Shown one piece after another: positions 1-11,330 of a stretch of DNA of 64,000 nt. Numbering within the stretch: the stretch's first letter is position 1; each line of letters starts with the position of its first letter. Position numbers and translations under genes: made by a program. Origin of the DNA: Daedaleopsis sinensis (taxonomy: Eukaryota > Basidiomycota > Agaricomycetes > Polyporales > Polyporaceae); NCBI GenBank assembly GCA_033807695.1, contig CM066300.1, positions 4,960,001 through 5,024,000 of the forward strand. Direction: 5' to 3'. The notes under the pieces were generated by a model that saw only the letters and a program-made list of their open reading frames with translations, made no database searches and was not told the DNA's origin.

Positions 1-1683
1 TGGGGATTGAGAACAGGGAAGAATTGTCGAACATAGCTACACAGGCCCAACTCGTCGAACGTAGGAACCTCCGCCCCTTCCGGAACGTCCTCGTACTCCG
101 TACCATCAGAATCGTCGTGTCCGGTTGGCTCGACGTGCTCGGGGTTGATATCGTCCTCTTCGCTGCATGCGCGTTCGGAATCGGAGCTTGACCCGTCGTA
201 AGAAGCGGAATCGGACCTGCGTCGGCCACGTCGCGCGTTGCGCCGCCGCTCGGGTTGCTTGCCCTTACCCTTGTCGGTGCGCGTGCGAGTCGTCACGGCG
301 GTATTCTTGCGTCGCGGCTCCTTGTGCTGATGAACGGTCGCCGGGGCAGCCGGGGTGGTAGCTGCGCTCGTGCCCGAAGCGTTCGTGCCCGAGGTTGTCG
401 CCTGTAATGACGCCGGTGGCTGCGATCCACGGGGTTGGTACTCTAGAAGCGACATGAGCACACAAATTATATGAGCGAGTGAGAATTGGCGCACCTTCAG
501 TATGCATCAGATACCGCGTGAACGATGTCATGACATCAGTCCGGAACCTTGTGCTGTCGTGGAGGTGCCACGGAACAGGCACAGACCCTCCGGTCTTACC
601 AGCTGTGACGCTAGAAGGCTATCAGCACAGGCCGTACAGCGAAGGACGAAACAATGCATACACTTTGAGGTCAAACTCGCGCGCACCGTCGTGGACAGCC
701 ACCCCCGCGAAGAGCGTGAGGTGGTAACCCGTCCGCCTGCGGATTCCCTCGAGTAGGGGCTGCACTACGTCTGCGAGGTTCTGGCGACAACTATCATGAA
801 CGGTTAGTTCAATCTAGTTCAAGAAAAAACTCAGTTACTCATATACATACCTGGCTTGAATGTCCTGCGGGACTGGTTCCTGATCACGCCCAGAGTCTTC
901 CTCCGCCGCCGCCGCGTCCATTGCGTGCAGTTCGAGAACTTCAGCCTCGAGCTGAGCCCGATACTCGTCCGTCTCCTGGGACAAAAGCTCGCGTGCGATG
1001 CGGGCGCGGTAGGAGAGGCGGTACTTGTCCGTGAGGCCGGCGGACGGCCACTTGTCGGCGAAGACGTCGTCGATCTCATCGCCTTTCTTGGACATGTAGA
1101 GCTGCCAGGCCGCAAGACGACGGGGGGGTGGACTCGGGTTGGCCCTGTCTTTGAGCTCGTCCAGGTAACTCTCCCAGGGATCCTCGAGACGTTTGATTTG
1201 GATACCTCGCACATAGCGGAGGTGTGACTCGATCTGCTGTGATAGCGCGCAGGATGATTAGCCACATGTGAGGATGAGGTGAGCGACAGTAGTACATACC
1301 GTCTGGGTCTTCGTAATGATGCTTCCTTTCAGCGCAGTCAACTCGTCCGTCATCTTCTCGGGCTCTGTACAAGTGGAGGTTGCTGGGTCTTGGTCCTTCG
1401 GCACGTACCAGGGAAACCGTTCCCAGTAGCCAGCGTAGACTGCGTTCCAGAAGTTGGAGGCTACCGTGCCACGAGCACCGTGAGGGAGGTCCATGAAGGC
1501 GGCGAGATGACCGTGGAGATACTCTTCACGCTCGCCGTGGAAGAGCCCGGGGTTGCCCGGCTTACCGCCCTTTTTTGGTTTGTTCGCATTGTGACGCCCC
1601 CGGGCCGCTTTCGACGCGCGTGCAGGGGCGCGTGAAGCGTGGTCGGCTTGGATGTAGTCAACGTGAAAGGTGGAGGAGGACAT
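1..1683 (-). CDS. HMG-box-like protein of the KDZ transposon neighbourhood (3' end outside window)
   Basis: Multi-exon minus-strand gene, starting at the ATG at 1683 (MSSSTFHVDYIQ) and running off the left edge. Readable exons are 1683-1300, 1236-847, 780-662, 610-495 and 442-<1, all with GT-AG junctions and consistent phase. The first exon encodes a basic N-terminus and a conserved-looking block with the motif HGEREEYLHGHLAAFMDLP. The second encodes a stretch with the spacing of an HMG box (AAWQLYMSKKGDEI, then WPSAG, then YRLSYRARIAREL). The fifth is Lys/Arg- and Ser-rich and then acidic, as in a nuclear protein. I recognise this arrangement as a mushroom family often found near KDZ elements, but the HMG assignment rests on pattern only. 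It is oriented away from the transposase at 7029. DNA binding in the nucleus is inferred. The exon 2/3 junction depends on a gtatat donor. Confidence 0.6.
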
Positions 1684-3000
1684 GGCGGGCTTTTTCGAGA
1701 GACTCGGAGGGAGAGGACATTGTCTTATCACATTTGCTGTTAGTAGATATATGTCTAGTTACTGCAAGCCCTCTCCGAGTCCGCGCGTGCTGCAGCCGAT
1801 GGTCTGTCACAGGTGTGACTCACGCGTAATTTAGCGGCGATGCACAGTAGATTGCATCGCGCTGGTCATCTCATCTCCTTACCCTATACCCCCGTGCTCT
1901 GTCTCCTTCATTCCAGTCTCTAGTAGCCCTAACATCTGTACCTCAAATATCCACGACCTGCGAATCCATTGGTGGACGACACGCACTACGGACTTGGACG
2001 TGACAGCATCCTCGCGCTTAAACGAACGCGGTGGGCCTCGATGCCGCATGCAATATCACGGCCGCCGTCTTTTTGGGCTTAGACTGGCGGGACCTGAGGC
2101 TTGAGGGTGATCGGGTTGAGTATTAATGGTAAGCTGATCGCACACATGCGGGTTCCTCCCGCCCCAGTTTGATTGCAATATTGACGACATTTAGGGTGCC
2201 CGTACAACTCAAGTTCCTCTCAAACGCTACGGAAGAAACACTCAGAGTCATGGTCAGTAGTAGGCTGTCACCTTGATATTCTCCAGCCGGGGTGTGCTGT
2301 CATACTGACGACGACCCAACAAGCCGCGGTGAGTTGTCTCCCATCCGGACCTCCGAGTCGCGGGGCACGATCGCGCTGACTCGGGCAGTGGAGTCGGCAC
2401 AATATTTTCTCCTCCAGTGCGCATCATATTTCCTGTCAAGGCGCTGTTGCTGATGGGCTGATAAACCCGAAATGCCCGACACAGACTGCATGATAGACTG
2501 GCAATTCCTTCTCTCCAACATCGGTCCACATTCTCGCATTTGGCAGACCAGCCTGGAGAGTGTGCAAAGCTGCAATGTAAGGGCTCTGAATAGATATGTT
2601 ATCCACCGCTCAAGTCCGGGCATCATCACCTTACCAGTCTTCACCCATACCGACACATGCAGTGCACTGGCGGGTCGCACTTGCTAACATCGATCCGGTC
2701 TCAGATCTCAGGTATGTTTCCGACCGGCCTGTGCTGGTGGTGGGCGGCTTCGAAGCTGACATTTGTTTCTAGACTCCGAACTTCAAGTTCAACAGCCTTA
2801 TTACTAAACTCCCAGCTGAGGTGAACGTGAACGCACAGAGTGCTCGGTCCGGGAAGTTGGCTGCGTGGTGGGGGATCAACTCGAGAGGCACCTGGCAACG
2901 AAGCTCTAACGCGACTATACTCCACATAGTGCATGTAAGCACAATCGTACCGTTCTATTACTCAGCATATTCAGGAATCGGTAAAGTAATTAGTTGTTGG
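1684..3000. other. Gene-free stretch inside the KDZ block
   Basis: No open frame here has convincing protein character or a coherent splice chain. A minus-strand frame at about 2680-2300 is open but has no ATG context or recognisable motif. The stretch could hold promoter and 3' sequence of the two flanking minus-strand genes or a decayed exon. Confidence 0.4.
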
Positions 3001-4083
3001 CTATGAAGGTATCGAGAACGTGTTCAAGTTGAACCGAACCTCCACTGCAGTCATCATATACATCGTTTGGTATGCTATTTCAGACAATTCAGACCACATC
3101 ACCCCCAAGTTGTGTGCCGATGACATCTCCTCCAAGATGTCGTCGTCCGCGAGGATGGCCGCAATAGCCTCCAAGATAGCATCACCGTCCCGCATCCACA
3201 AACCCTTCATCTCCACCCACAACAGTCTCGCCTGGCAGTCTGTGGACACGCACCTCCATTCGCGTTCCAGTTCCTCGACGAATATCTGCACATCTGGAGC
3301 AAGACCCCACGCCCGCAACCGTTCATCCAGGCGGTTGAAGCAGTAGGTGGAGTATTGCAAGGCCGGGTTGTGTGTGAGCCGCTCCCCAGTCCTACGCTAT
3401 TAGCATGGAGAGTACTTGCAGATAGAATACGGAGATACATACCTGGGTGTGAAGAGCCACGGTCCACTGACTGATGTGTGCAGTGTACTAGCCTTGCGAT
3501 AGAAAGCTGAGAACAAGAGCATGAGCACAGTGTCGGAGTCCTAGATGAGCGATAGCGCACCATCGCTGAGTTGTCGAACAGGAGATGGTCGCAAGACAGT
3601 TTCGGGACCATCTTCTACGACCTCGTCGGGCTGCTGCCTGTCAGTACGGCGGCGGGGACGTGATGCGTCGTCAGGATGAACCCACACCAACATATCGTCT
3701 CCGTGAACACACCGGATAGTTCGTTTGGCATAGTATCGAGCGTTTCTGGCCTTGCGCAGAATTTTCTGACGCTCACCGAGGTCTGGCAAGTCATGGTGTA
3801 AGTCGACCCTGTGCGTCTCCGACTCAGGCTCCAAGCCCGGAGTTTCCACGGCTTCAATGTCCCCGGACGTTCTATGAAGGGGCAAGGTGGTCTCATAAGT
3901 ATCACAATGCATAGCACACGCATGCCCAACGTACCTCTGATTCTTTTGCTTCTCGTAGTATCGCCTGTTCCGTGCGCGACGCAAGGCCTTTTGGCGCTCG
4001 ATGCTCGTAGCCCCCGGCGAGTTGTCGGCTTCGTCTCCGCTCCATGTTGCACCAGGAGGTTTACGATTGGCGGTAGATTCCAT
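3001..4083 (-). CDS. Hypothetical protein with two basic Arg/Tyr repeats
   Basis: Minus-strand gene of unknown function, starting at the ATG at 4083 (MESTANRKPPG). The open frame runs further upstream but has no ATG there. It carries two copies of a basic motif, RQKALRRARNRRYYEKQ and RQKILRKARNARYYAKR, separated by an acidic linker once an intron (donor gtacgt, acceptor ttcatag) is removed. The motif resembles a short basic DNA-binding or coiled helix. A later exon, 3001 to about 3400, encodes an acidic helical C-terminus (EELEREWRC, MWSELSEIAYQ). The joins between about 3540 and 3400 are not resolved: the frame before them stops at 3541. It lies between the HMG-like gene and the TET/JBP gene on the same strand, so it may be cargo of the KDZ element. 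Confidence 0.45.
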
Positions 4084-4625
4084 TGGAGGAAGGGAAAACG
4101 GTGTGTGGTTGACAAAGAGTTCGGTGGACTCAGAGAGAGAAACTAGGGCGGTGAAAGTGGAGGGCAAGCAAGGAAGCGCCTAACTCCACGGCGTCAGCGA
4201 GGTGTCTGAAACGACCGTCTGAACGAACGTCTTACCGTCTTAGAGTCGGCGTACCTTGGTATAATCAATATTCCCTGCACTACGCACATAGGGAATAGCT
4301 TTAATATATACTGGAATACACACAGAAATACTGTATGAATTTTGAGGTGAGGTATGAATCCATATGTCATAATTCTACAACCACACTACTAAGTGGTGTA
4401 GTACGCACTCATTTGACGCACGTACTATAGTATAGTGCACACATAGGGTACACCACATATGTGCGAGCACATCGCTCGGTCTCTGATCACTGTTTAAATG
4501 CACACCTCGTTCGGTGTGGCTCTAACAGCAGGCAATAGGTATGTTTCAACGCATTGGAACAAGATATATGCCACCTTTAACACATGAGACGGCGTACTAC
4601 TGGCGGCGTACTACCGAGTATAGTT
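4084..4625. other. AT-rich intergenic spacer
   Basis: Spacer between the basic-repeat gene and the 3' end of the TET/JBP gene. The part from about 4255 to 4500 is noticeably AT-rich compared with its surroundings. I see no gene in it. Confidence 0.5.
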
Positions 4626-6759
4626 CTAGTTTGTGGCCCTGCCCTGCAACTCCTCCCAAGTGCTGTACATTGCCGTGCCTTCCTTCCAGCGCTCCTCGCC
4701 AGTCATCTCGAACTTGTTCCCAGCAGCGACGAACGATTTCTTGCTCTGGAACCCGCAGTCGACCCAGCGAAAGAGGCCGCCAGCCGAGTATTGAAGGAAG
4801 GCGTAGCGGCGCTCGTCGTTGCTAGCTAGTGCGGTGTTCGAGTGTTTGATGATCGCCGACGGCAAAAGGATTGTCGACCCCGGGGGGAACTCGATTATCA
4901 TGCGGAGGTCCCACAGAATGAGGTGTCCTCCTTTCACGGGGTCGTAGTTACCTAGAGCTGTGATAGCGCACAGTCCGTGAGCGAGGTTGAGGTGGTCGGT
5001 GTGCGGGTACGACACGGCGCGAGGCCCGAGATTGATAGAGATGGCGGCGAACGAGTTGTCGTCAAAGTTGCGCCGGAGGTTCGGGTCGTGGGCGCAAAGG
5101 CTCGCCAGGGTTCGGGTGTAGTAGGCGTGGAGGCGGGGGAAGAAGACTTTCATGGAGGCTGAAGGGATAGGTGGTGGGTGGACGCCCATCTTAGCAACAG
5201 ATACACACGCACTGTTAGCGAAGTTCGCAACCCTTCGCAGGGCCTGGAGCTTGAGGAGGAGGGACCAGATCGCGCGGTTATGTGTCGATAAAGCGAAGTT
5301 CCCGACGCGCTAATGTAGACGAACGTCAGTACAGCTATTCTACGCGCAGACACAGAGTACTCACCTTCTGCCCCCCCCCAAACGAGATGCCACATGAGAT
5401 TGTTTCGAAGTCACCTCGCCGGTTGGGCTTGCGCCTGGGATCGAAGTGGTACGCCCCAGCAACAAGGGGGATGAGCCGTGACATCTCGCCGTTGACGGCT
5501 TGATCCCATGTCGGGTCATTAGGTCGGCCGTCTAGCAAGACGACGACCCGGCGGCGCCGGTCAAGCACGGCGCGCGTCACCCTGTGCATGTGAAATGTTA
5601 GTGCCGATGTCAAAGTATTCGAGTGCGCAGGCACGCTCACCTGCCGGACCACGGGACGTACTGAAACCCCAAGCGGAGGGCTTCCTCCTTCGTGATCGGG
5701 CGAAGTTCGGCGGCGGTCTGCTTGAGGAAGCGAGCAGTGTATGCCGACGATGTAACGGGGACATCCTCCTGGTCCAGGCTGTAGTCGGTCTCCAGGGGCT
5801 CGGAGTCGCAGGCGACATTCACAGCGGTGTTGTCTTCAGCCAGCAGCTGACTGAAGTCGAGGTCGGCATACATAGCAAGAGCGTTGTGAATTTGGCGGAG
5901 GGCGCAAGCCTTCGCTGGTTTACCCAGTTGGTGTGGGAGGAGGCCCTCCTTCGCCGAGTCCCCGGCTCGGCGCCTACGACGGAGCTCCTTGGAGCGCAGA
6001 CTGGCGCGGGCCTTCCTTTTGGAGACGTCGGCACCTTCACCCGAGGAGGAGGTGGCGTGCGGACCCATCGGGCGGGTGACTGGCGTGGTGTGCACGGTTT
6101 CGGGGTGTGCGGTGGGGTGCGCGAATACGGGTGGGGCGGGTGGAATGCACTTGGGTGACGTACTTGTTACGAACTGAAGTCCCTTACGCGTAGTATCGCC
6201 CGTCCGTGAAAACGACTTGAAGAGGTCTTCGAGCTGGGCCTGCTTATATCCATCAAGCTCCTCGTTGTCCATCAAGCCCTCGCAGAAGCGCGTGGTCGTC
6301 GAGGCGTTACCGAGGTCGGGATCGTCGGGATCGTCGGGGGACGCAGCAGATGAGCGCTGGCCCGTGGACGCCTCGGAGGAGGAGGAGGTGCCGGTGGCTT
6401 GGGGTGGACCGGCCTGACTTGCGAGCGCCCGCAGTGCGATCTCCAGGTCAAAGTCAGGCGCGTGAAGCGGGCTGCCAACCTCGCGATCGCGAGTCCACGG
6501 CGAAAAGCCCATCCCAGATCGTGTCTGAAAACAATACGCGTGTTGAGGGGTGTATCGGTCAAAACAAGTCAAAGCGCTAACCTTGCGGAAGGCGGAGAGT
6601 ACGTGGGGAGCGAGCAGACCTGTGAGGCGGGGGTCATTGGTTAGCCGAGAATCTTGGCAAGCGACCTGCTGAGGCGCCTTTCACTGTTGGTGATCCAAGG
6701 GCGGATCTCGCGCACAGTGAAAGGCGCCAGGAGATGGACTTACCTCGAGTTCGTGTCAT
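4626..6759 (-). CDS. TET/JBP-type 2-oxoglutarate/Fe(II) dioxygenase, probable 5-methylcytosine oxidase
   Basis: Five exons read cleanly: 6759-6744, 6619-6582, 6524-5641, 5581-5365 and 5309-4626, giving 612 aa from the ATG at 6759 (MTRTRGLLAPHVLSAFRK). The N-terminal half is a low-complexity, Pro/Ser-rich region with a basic patch (KELRRRRRAGD). The C-terminal half is a double-stranded beta-helix dioxygenase. Visible ligands are the HxD in PHTDHLNLAHG, the distal His in IIKHSNTAL and the 2OG-binding Arg in DERRYAFLQYS; GGHLILWDL and FPPGSTILLPS are typical strands. The segment GNFALSTHNRAIW is characteristic of the mushroom TET/JBP group, which is expanded together with KDZ transposons. Family members oxidise 5-methylcytosine in DNA; activity of this copy is inferred. 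All catalytic residues are present. It is transcribed divergently from the KDZ transposase with ATGs 269 bp apart. Intron 1 contains a long hairpin. Confidence 0.85.
6673..6728. repeat. 15-bp perfect inverted repeat in intron 1 of the TET/JBP gene
   Basis: GGCGCCTTTCACTGT at 6673-6687 is exactly complementary to ACAGTGAAAGGCGCC at 6714-6728, with a 26-nt loop. The loop contains a second small inverted repeat (GATCC at 6692-6696 and GGATC at 6703-6707). It sits wholly inside the first intron, between the 16-nt first exon and the 38-nt second exon. Confidence 0.85.
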
Positions 6760-7028
6760 GGTAGTACTAAGGCGTGGCCGTGGTGGTGGTTGAAGAGCAA
6801 ACGCGGCGTGAGGGCGCGTTGAAGACTGCCGTTTATAGCATGCTTCGCGGGTTCTTGACCGGCGAAGTCTGTCACGGACGCGCTATGTCACACGTTACAT
6901 CACACCTGGCGCTTACTAGCGTGACTTGGAGCTTTTCCGCGCCCTCCACTGGCAGCAGGCGGAGGCTTCCTCCCCCGCATTGCTCTTGCTCCTAAACCTC
7001 GCTGCCGACACCTCGTAATCGAACCGCC
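6760..7028. promoter_or_regulatory. Divergent promoter between the TET/JBP gene and the KDZ transposase
   Basis: 269 bp separate the two start codons, so both genes must use this short spacer for initiation. I see no convincing TATA box for either direction. The sharing is direct from coordinates; co-regulation is inferred. Confidence 0.6.
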
Positions 7029-10000
7029 ATGCATCGAAGGCCCAACAAACGCGCGCGCAAGGGTCCCCAAGACCTCGACCTTGCCGCTGACTTCTCTGGG
7101 GTAACTTCTGGCGACGCCCTCGCGAACTACGACCCACCTCGTGCCGCATCATTCACCGTGGACGCGGTATCGGACGACAGGCGGCGCATCCTGCGCACAT
7201 CTATGGACGTTCCTCTGGCATCAGAGCTTGACGGCGCCGGGCCGTCCGGCAGCATACACGACAATGAGGTTGGAGGGCCGTCCTACATGCCAGACATCGG
7301 TACTGCCGAAGACTGGGATCCGATGTTCCTTCTTCAGGAGGACGATGGATCTGACCGGGTGGAGATTCAGCTCGAAGAAGACACACGTCGAAAACGATAT
7401 GCGAGCTCCGTAAGTTGTCATAATCCCCGAAGGCCATGAGTCGCTAATCTGAACCTTTTGGCCATCTTTGGCAGGATGACCCGATGAAGCTATTCATCCC
7501 CAAGCGTGATATGTATTTACAAGAAATGCTGCGCCGCGATGGACGAGGGCTCGCTACCAACGAACGGTGTCGGCATTGTGTTGAACAGACGGCGCCAGGC
7601 AAGGCGGTCATTCGGTGTGTATCGTGCTCGCCGGGCCCGCTGATGTGCGAAGCCTGTGCAGTCTCTGCGCATGCTGCGAATCCGTACCACAGGATCAAGG
7701 TGCGTGCTCTACCTTCAACCCCGTAGAATGACCTCTGACTTCCACTCTCCGATGCAGAGATGGACGGGCCAAACGTTCGAATGTATCACTCTCAAGTCGC
7801 TTGGACTACGCGTCCAGCTGGGCCATCACCACGACCAGAGCCGCTGCTCTAATCCCCTCCCCTCTCGTGACGACTTCTGTGCTATACACGTCGATGGACG
7901 CCACCTCGTTGCGATCGATTTCTGTGGATGCGACAACGCTGCCCGCGCAGGAAGCGTCGTTCAACAACTCCTGCGCTATGATCTCTGGCCAGCCACGGAG
8001 TCCGAACCGAACACTGCATTCACCTTCCAACTCCTCGAGCACTACCATCTGCAAAGTCTGGAGGGCAACGCGACATTGTTCCACTACTACAACGCGCTAG
8101 AGTGCCTGACTGACAACACGGGCACTGGACAAGCTCAAGACCGCTACAAGGCGTTCATGCGTGTCGTCGCGCAATGGAGACACCTGAAGCGACTCAAACG
8201 ATGTGGAAGGGGACACGACCCATCAGGCGTCTTGGGCACGCAACCAGGCGAGCTCGCTGTCCGCTGTCCAGCCTGCCCGCACCCTGGTATCAACATTCCT
8301 GAGAATTGGGACTCTGTTTCTGACGATCTCAAGTGAGTCGAACTTGTGTATGGTCTTTCTACGGGCTGTCAAGCTAACATCCACTCTCTAGATACATGTA
8401 TATCGTCACTGTGGCTGTCGATGCCTGCTTCCGACTCAAGCGGCGTGATGTGTCGAACGAGGATAAGGATCCGATATTGGGGAGTGGGTGGGGGTATTTT
8501 GTGGAGGATACAGGGTATAAGGAGGTCCTGCATGACTACGGTGCACAAGAAGAGGTATGTCAGCCTGCATTTGCCCCGCGATCTCGTTGTCTGATTGGAA
8601 TGAACTCTAGATGTCCACCTGCACTGGTCTATCCGCCGTCGATCACGCCAACACGAAGTTCTCTCGGGGATACGCTGCAACAGGTGTCGGTGGAATGATG
8701 TGCGCACGGCACGAGTTTTGGTTAGCGCTTGGAATAGGCGACGTGCAGAGAGGCGAGAAGTGAGTGTCCTGGAGCTTTTACTACGCTACTGAACTCATCA
8801 ATGTCGGTGTAGATATGTCAATATGGACTACATTTTCGTATGTGCTATTCGTCGCTTCCTCCTGCTACACAAGCTCGTGAGCTACGACATCGCCTGCCAA
8901 TGGTCACGTGGCCTCCTTGAGCGTATCGCGAAATTCCCCGCGCACATCCGTATCGACATCCCTGTGGGATCAATCTCGTATGCGATCCCCAAGCTCCACT
9001 TCCGTGCTCACCAGCGGGAGGGACACTCGCCTTATTCTTTGAACTACCGTGTTGGTGCCGCGCGGACGGACGGAGAGGCGATCGAGCGTGGATGGTGGTG
9101 GATCCAGCCAGCCGCGAATGCCACCAAGCAGATGGGTCCAGGGCAACGTCAAGGCCTGCTCGAGGACCTCTTTGGATACTCTAACTGGCGTAAAACAGTG
9201 AAGATGCGTAAGTGTTTAACACACATCCTCCCCCGTTCGCTGAGCTAACAGTAGATTTACATAGCTTGGACTCTCCGAGACAAGCTGCGCAAAGCGTTGG
9301 TCGCATATGACGAGCAGCGCGAGGAGTTCGAAGAGCTCACCAACTCGCTGACCAATTCGCACAACGTCGCGCAATGGGAAGCGGCCGTGATCGCATGGGA
9401 GGCAGATCCGTTCAATAAAGATGACCCCTACGTCACAGTGTCCCAAGGTACGACCCCTCCTCTGGTTTACATATCGTCGACCAGGATCTAACCAGATATC
9501 AGGGCCCACACAAGGGGAGACATTGCGCTCCCTCGCTGAGGAAGAACAGAGAGCGAGCGCTGTGCCTGGGTACATTGCACTCCACGAAGTGAGCATTGTG
9601 GGCTTTGTGTCCATGGGACTAGAGCTCGAGGAATCCAAGTGCGTCGCACCTGTCACATGCTCTTCACGCAGAGTTCTGATTGCATACAGGGTTCGCGTGC
9701 GCGAGGACGCTAAGAAGGCTACCGGTAGCAAGGTCGCTGGGCTGTTTGAACGACGTACAGCATTGCGACGCAAGATACAGAAGTTTCGCGATCTTCAAGC
9801 GATTTACATGCCTCGCGCAATCAGCCTTCTAGGCGAGGACCAGGCCTGTCGCTTGGACGTCGAACTAGTGGAAGATGTCCGTCTCGGGCTCCCTTCGGAG
9901 ATCAGCAGCTCTCGTCGAGCTGCGGTGTGCTCGCCCCGCCTGCAAGAGGTCGAGGCGCGGCTGCGTGAAGCTCAGTGTCGAGACGCGCTCCAGCATCTCC

Positions 10001-10755
10001 GGAACCAGCTGCACACTCTGGATCATCTATTCCAGTACAAGAAGACCCATGTCCGGCACCAGGGCGCCAACACGCGCGCGCGTCAAGAGATCTCCACTCA
10101 GGGTGTTCGCAAGGATCGCGCAGTGAATCGATATCGCCATGCGCGTCGCGCTAAGCTCGCGCTTTCAGGTACCGGTCCATGGGAGCATGAGCTACGAGTG
10201 CTTGAAGACGGCGATATTCGCGGAATTCAAGAGGACGACCCGGGAGCATTCTCTGCACGAAAACGAACACGAGACAAGGACCCCGGACCGGCAGAAGGTC
10301 GACGCAAGATATCGTGGATATGGCGCGCATCCGACCTCCACGGCAGTGACGAGATGATCGATTCACTTCGAGTGGAATGGCTCAAAGCCCGCGCGCGGAC
10401 CATGCGCTGGAAGGAGGAGGTGAAGCTCCTGCCGGAAGAAATGCGCCGCGTGTTGGAGAGTCATCTTCACGATGAGAAGGGGTGGAACGCGCATGCAGTG
10501 ACCTGTGTGGGAGGCGATGCTGCATTCAGGGAGGGCCTTGTGGCATATGCGTTCAAGCAGGCAAGTATCCGTAAGAAGATGCACGCTACACTTGTTCGTG
10601 TGTGTCTTGATGACGTCAAGAGGGCGCAGGGCGAGGGATGGACCGTGGAGAATGTATGGCTGGAGACAGATGACGTTCAAGTGAACGCAGTAGCCGATGA
10701 TGTAGACGACTTTGATGCCCTGTATGAGGTTGATATAGATGAGCTGGATATATAG
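7029..10755 (+). CDS. KDZ-family transposase with N-terminal CxC2 zinc cluster
   Basis: Nine exons join without a break: 7029-7409, 7475-7699, 7758-8332, 8392-8554, 8611-8759, 8813-9207, 9265-9447, 9503-9638 and 9690-10755, giving 1,090 aa. Introns are 51-65 nt. Residues about 150-210 form the cysteine cluster (CRHC, RCVSCSPGPLMCEAC), followed by the CxC2-type block (LGLRVQLGHHHDQSRC, AIDFCGCDN). The RNase-H-like transposase core begins near VTVAVDACFRLKRRD and includes VDHANTKFSRGY, SYDIACQWSRGL and PKLHFRAHQ, with the late acidic position in RTDGEAIERGWW. The C-terminal third is charged and helical. KDZ enzymes are nuclear cut-and-paste transposases. No stop or frameshift is present, so the copy may be recent. 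It faces away from the TET/JBP gene. Terminal inverted repeats could not be identified by eye. Confidence 0.92.
7029..10755 (+). mobile_element. Core of a KDZ DNA transposon (ends undetermined)
   Basis: The intact transposase marks a KDZ element. The minus-strand genes from 6759 down to the left edge are likely part of the same unit, because TET/JBP genes are known to be associated with KDZ elements in mushrooms. Terminal inverted repeats and target-site duplications were not found within the window; the left end probably lies outside it and the right end between 10756 and 11330. Confidence 0.65.
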
Positions 10756-11330
10756 AATGTCTTCTCCATACATTGTATCCCAGGACCATCTCTCATGTCT
10801 CTTAAGACAACTGTCCGACCCAATTAAGCGGAAGCGCCCAACGTTCGATACACGTTCCGCTTTTGGTGCTGTAAGCGCCACGTGCCTTTTGGGCCTGAAC
10901 AGACGCCCTGCACCGCACCGCCTTAACAGACGCCTTGTGGCACTGCACCATCCCAATCTAGGTAGCTCTGGTGCCCGGGTGGCTGGAACCGACCATTTTA
11001 GGCAGCCCTGGCGTCCGGCTGGCTTTTTTGGCAGGCTGGCGGCCAAACCGAGTGTATCCGACCGCATTAGGCAGGTTGCCGACGTGCCGAGGGCCCGCTA
11101 CAGCGTCTCCCCGGCCTGCTCTCTCCCCTCCCGGAGCCCCATAATACAATAGGAGTTACCCTATACTTATTGTAATACGCTGTAGAGTAGGGTCCTGTTC
11201 GTAATACATTAATACTACAACAGCTGCTGGTGCCGTAAAGGCGAGAACACCCCCGCCATTTTCAGCTACGCCGCTGTTTTCGGAAGCTGCGACCCGGTCG
11301 AGACAGGAAACCTCGTACCCAACGGACAAC
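10756..11330. other. Spacer 3' of the KDZ transposase with short imperfect repeats
   Basis: No gene. It has short direct repetition: AACAGACGCC starts near 10900 and again near 10927, each followed by a GCACCGCACC-like string. An imperfect palindrome lies at about 11144-11175 (TACAATA and TATTGTA flanking a core with AGG and CCT). This is the expected place for the right end of the transposon, but no terminus could be defined. Confidence 0.4.

Noticed and set aside
9421..9502. Reading the last part of the KDZ gene as a separate 444-aa protein starting at 9421
   Set aside because: The start lies in exon 7 in the wrong frame and crosses two introns; splicing merges it with the transposase.
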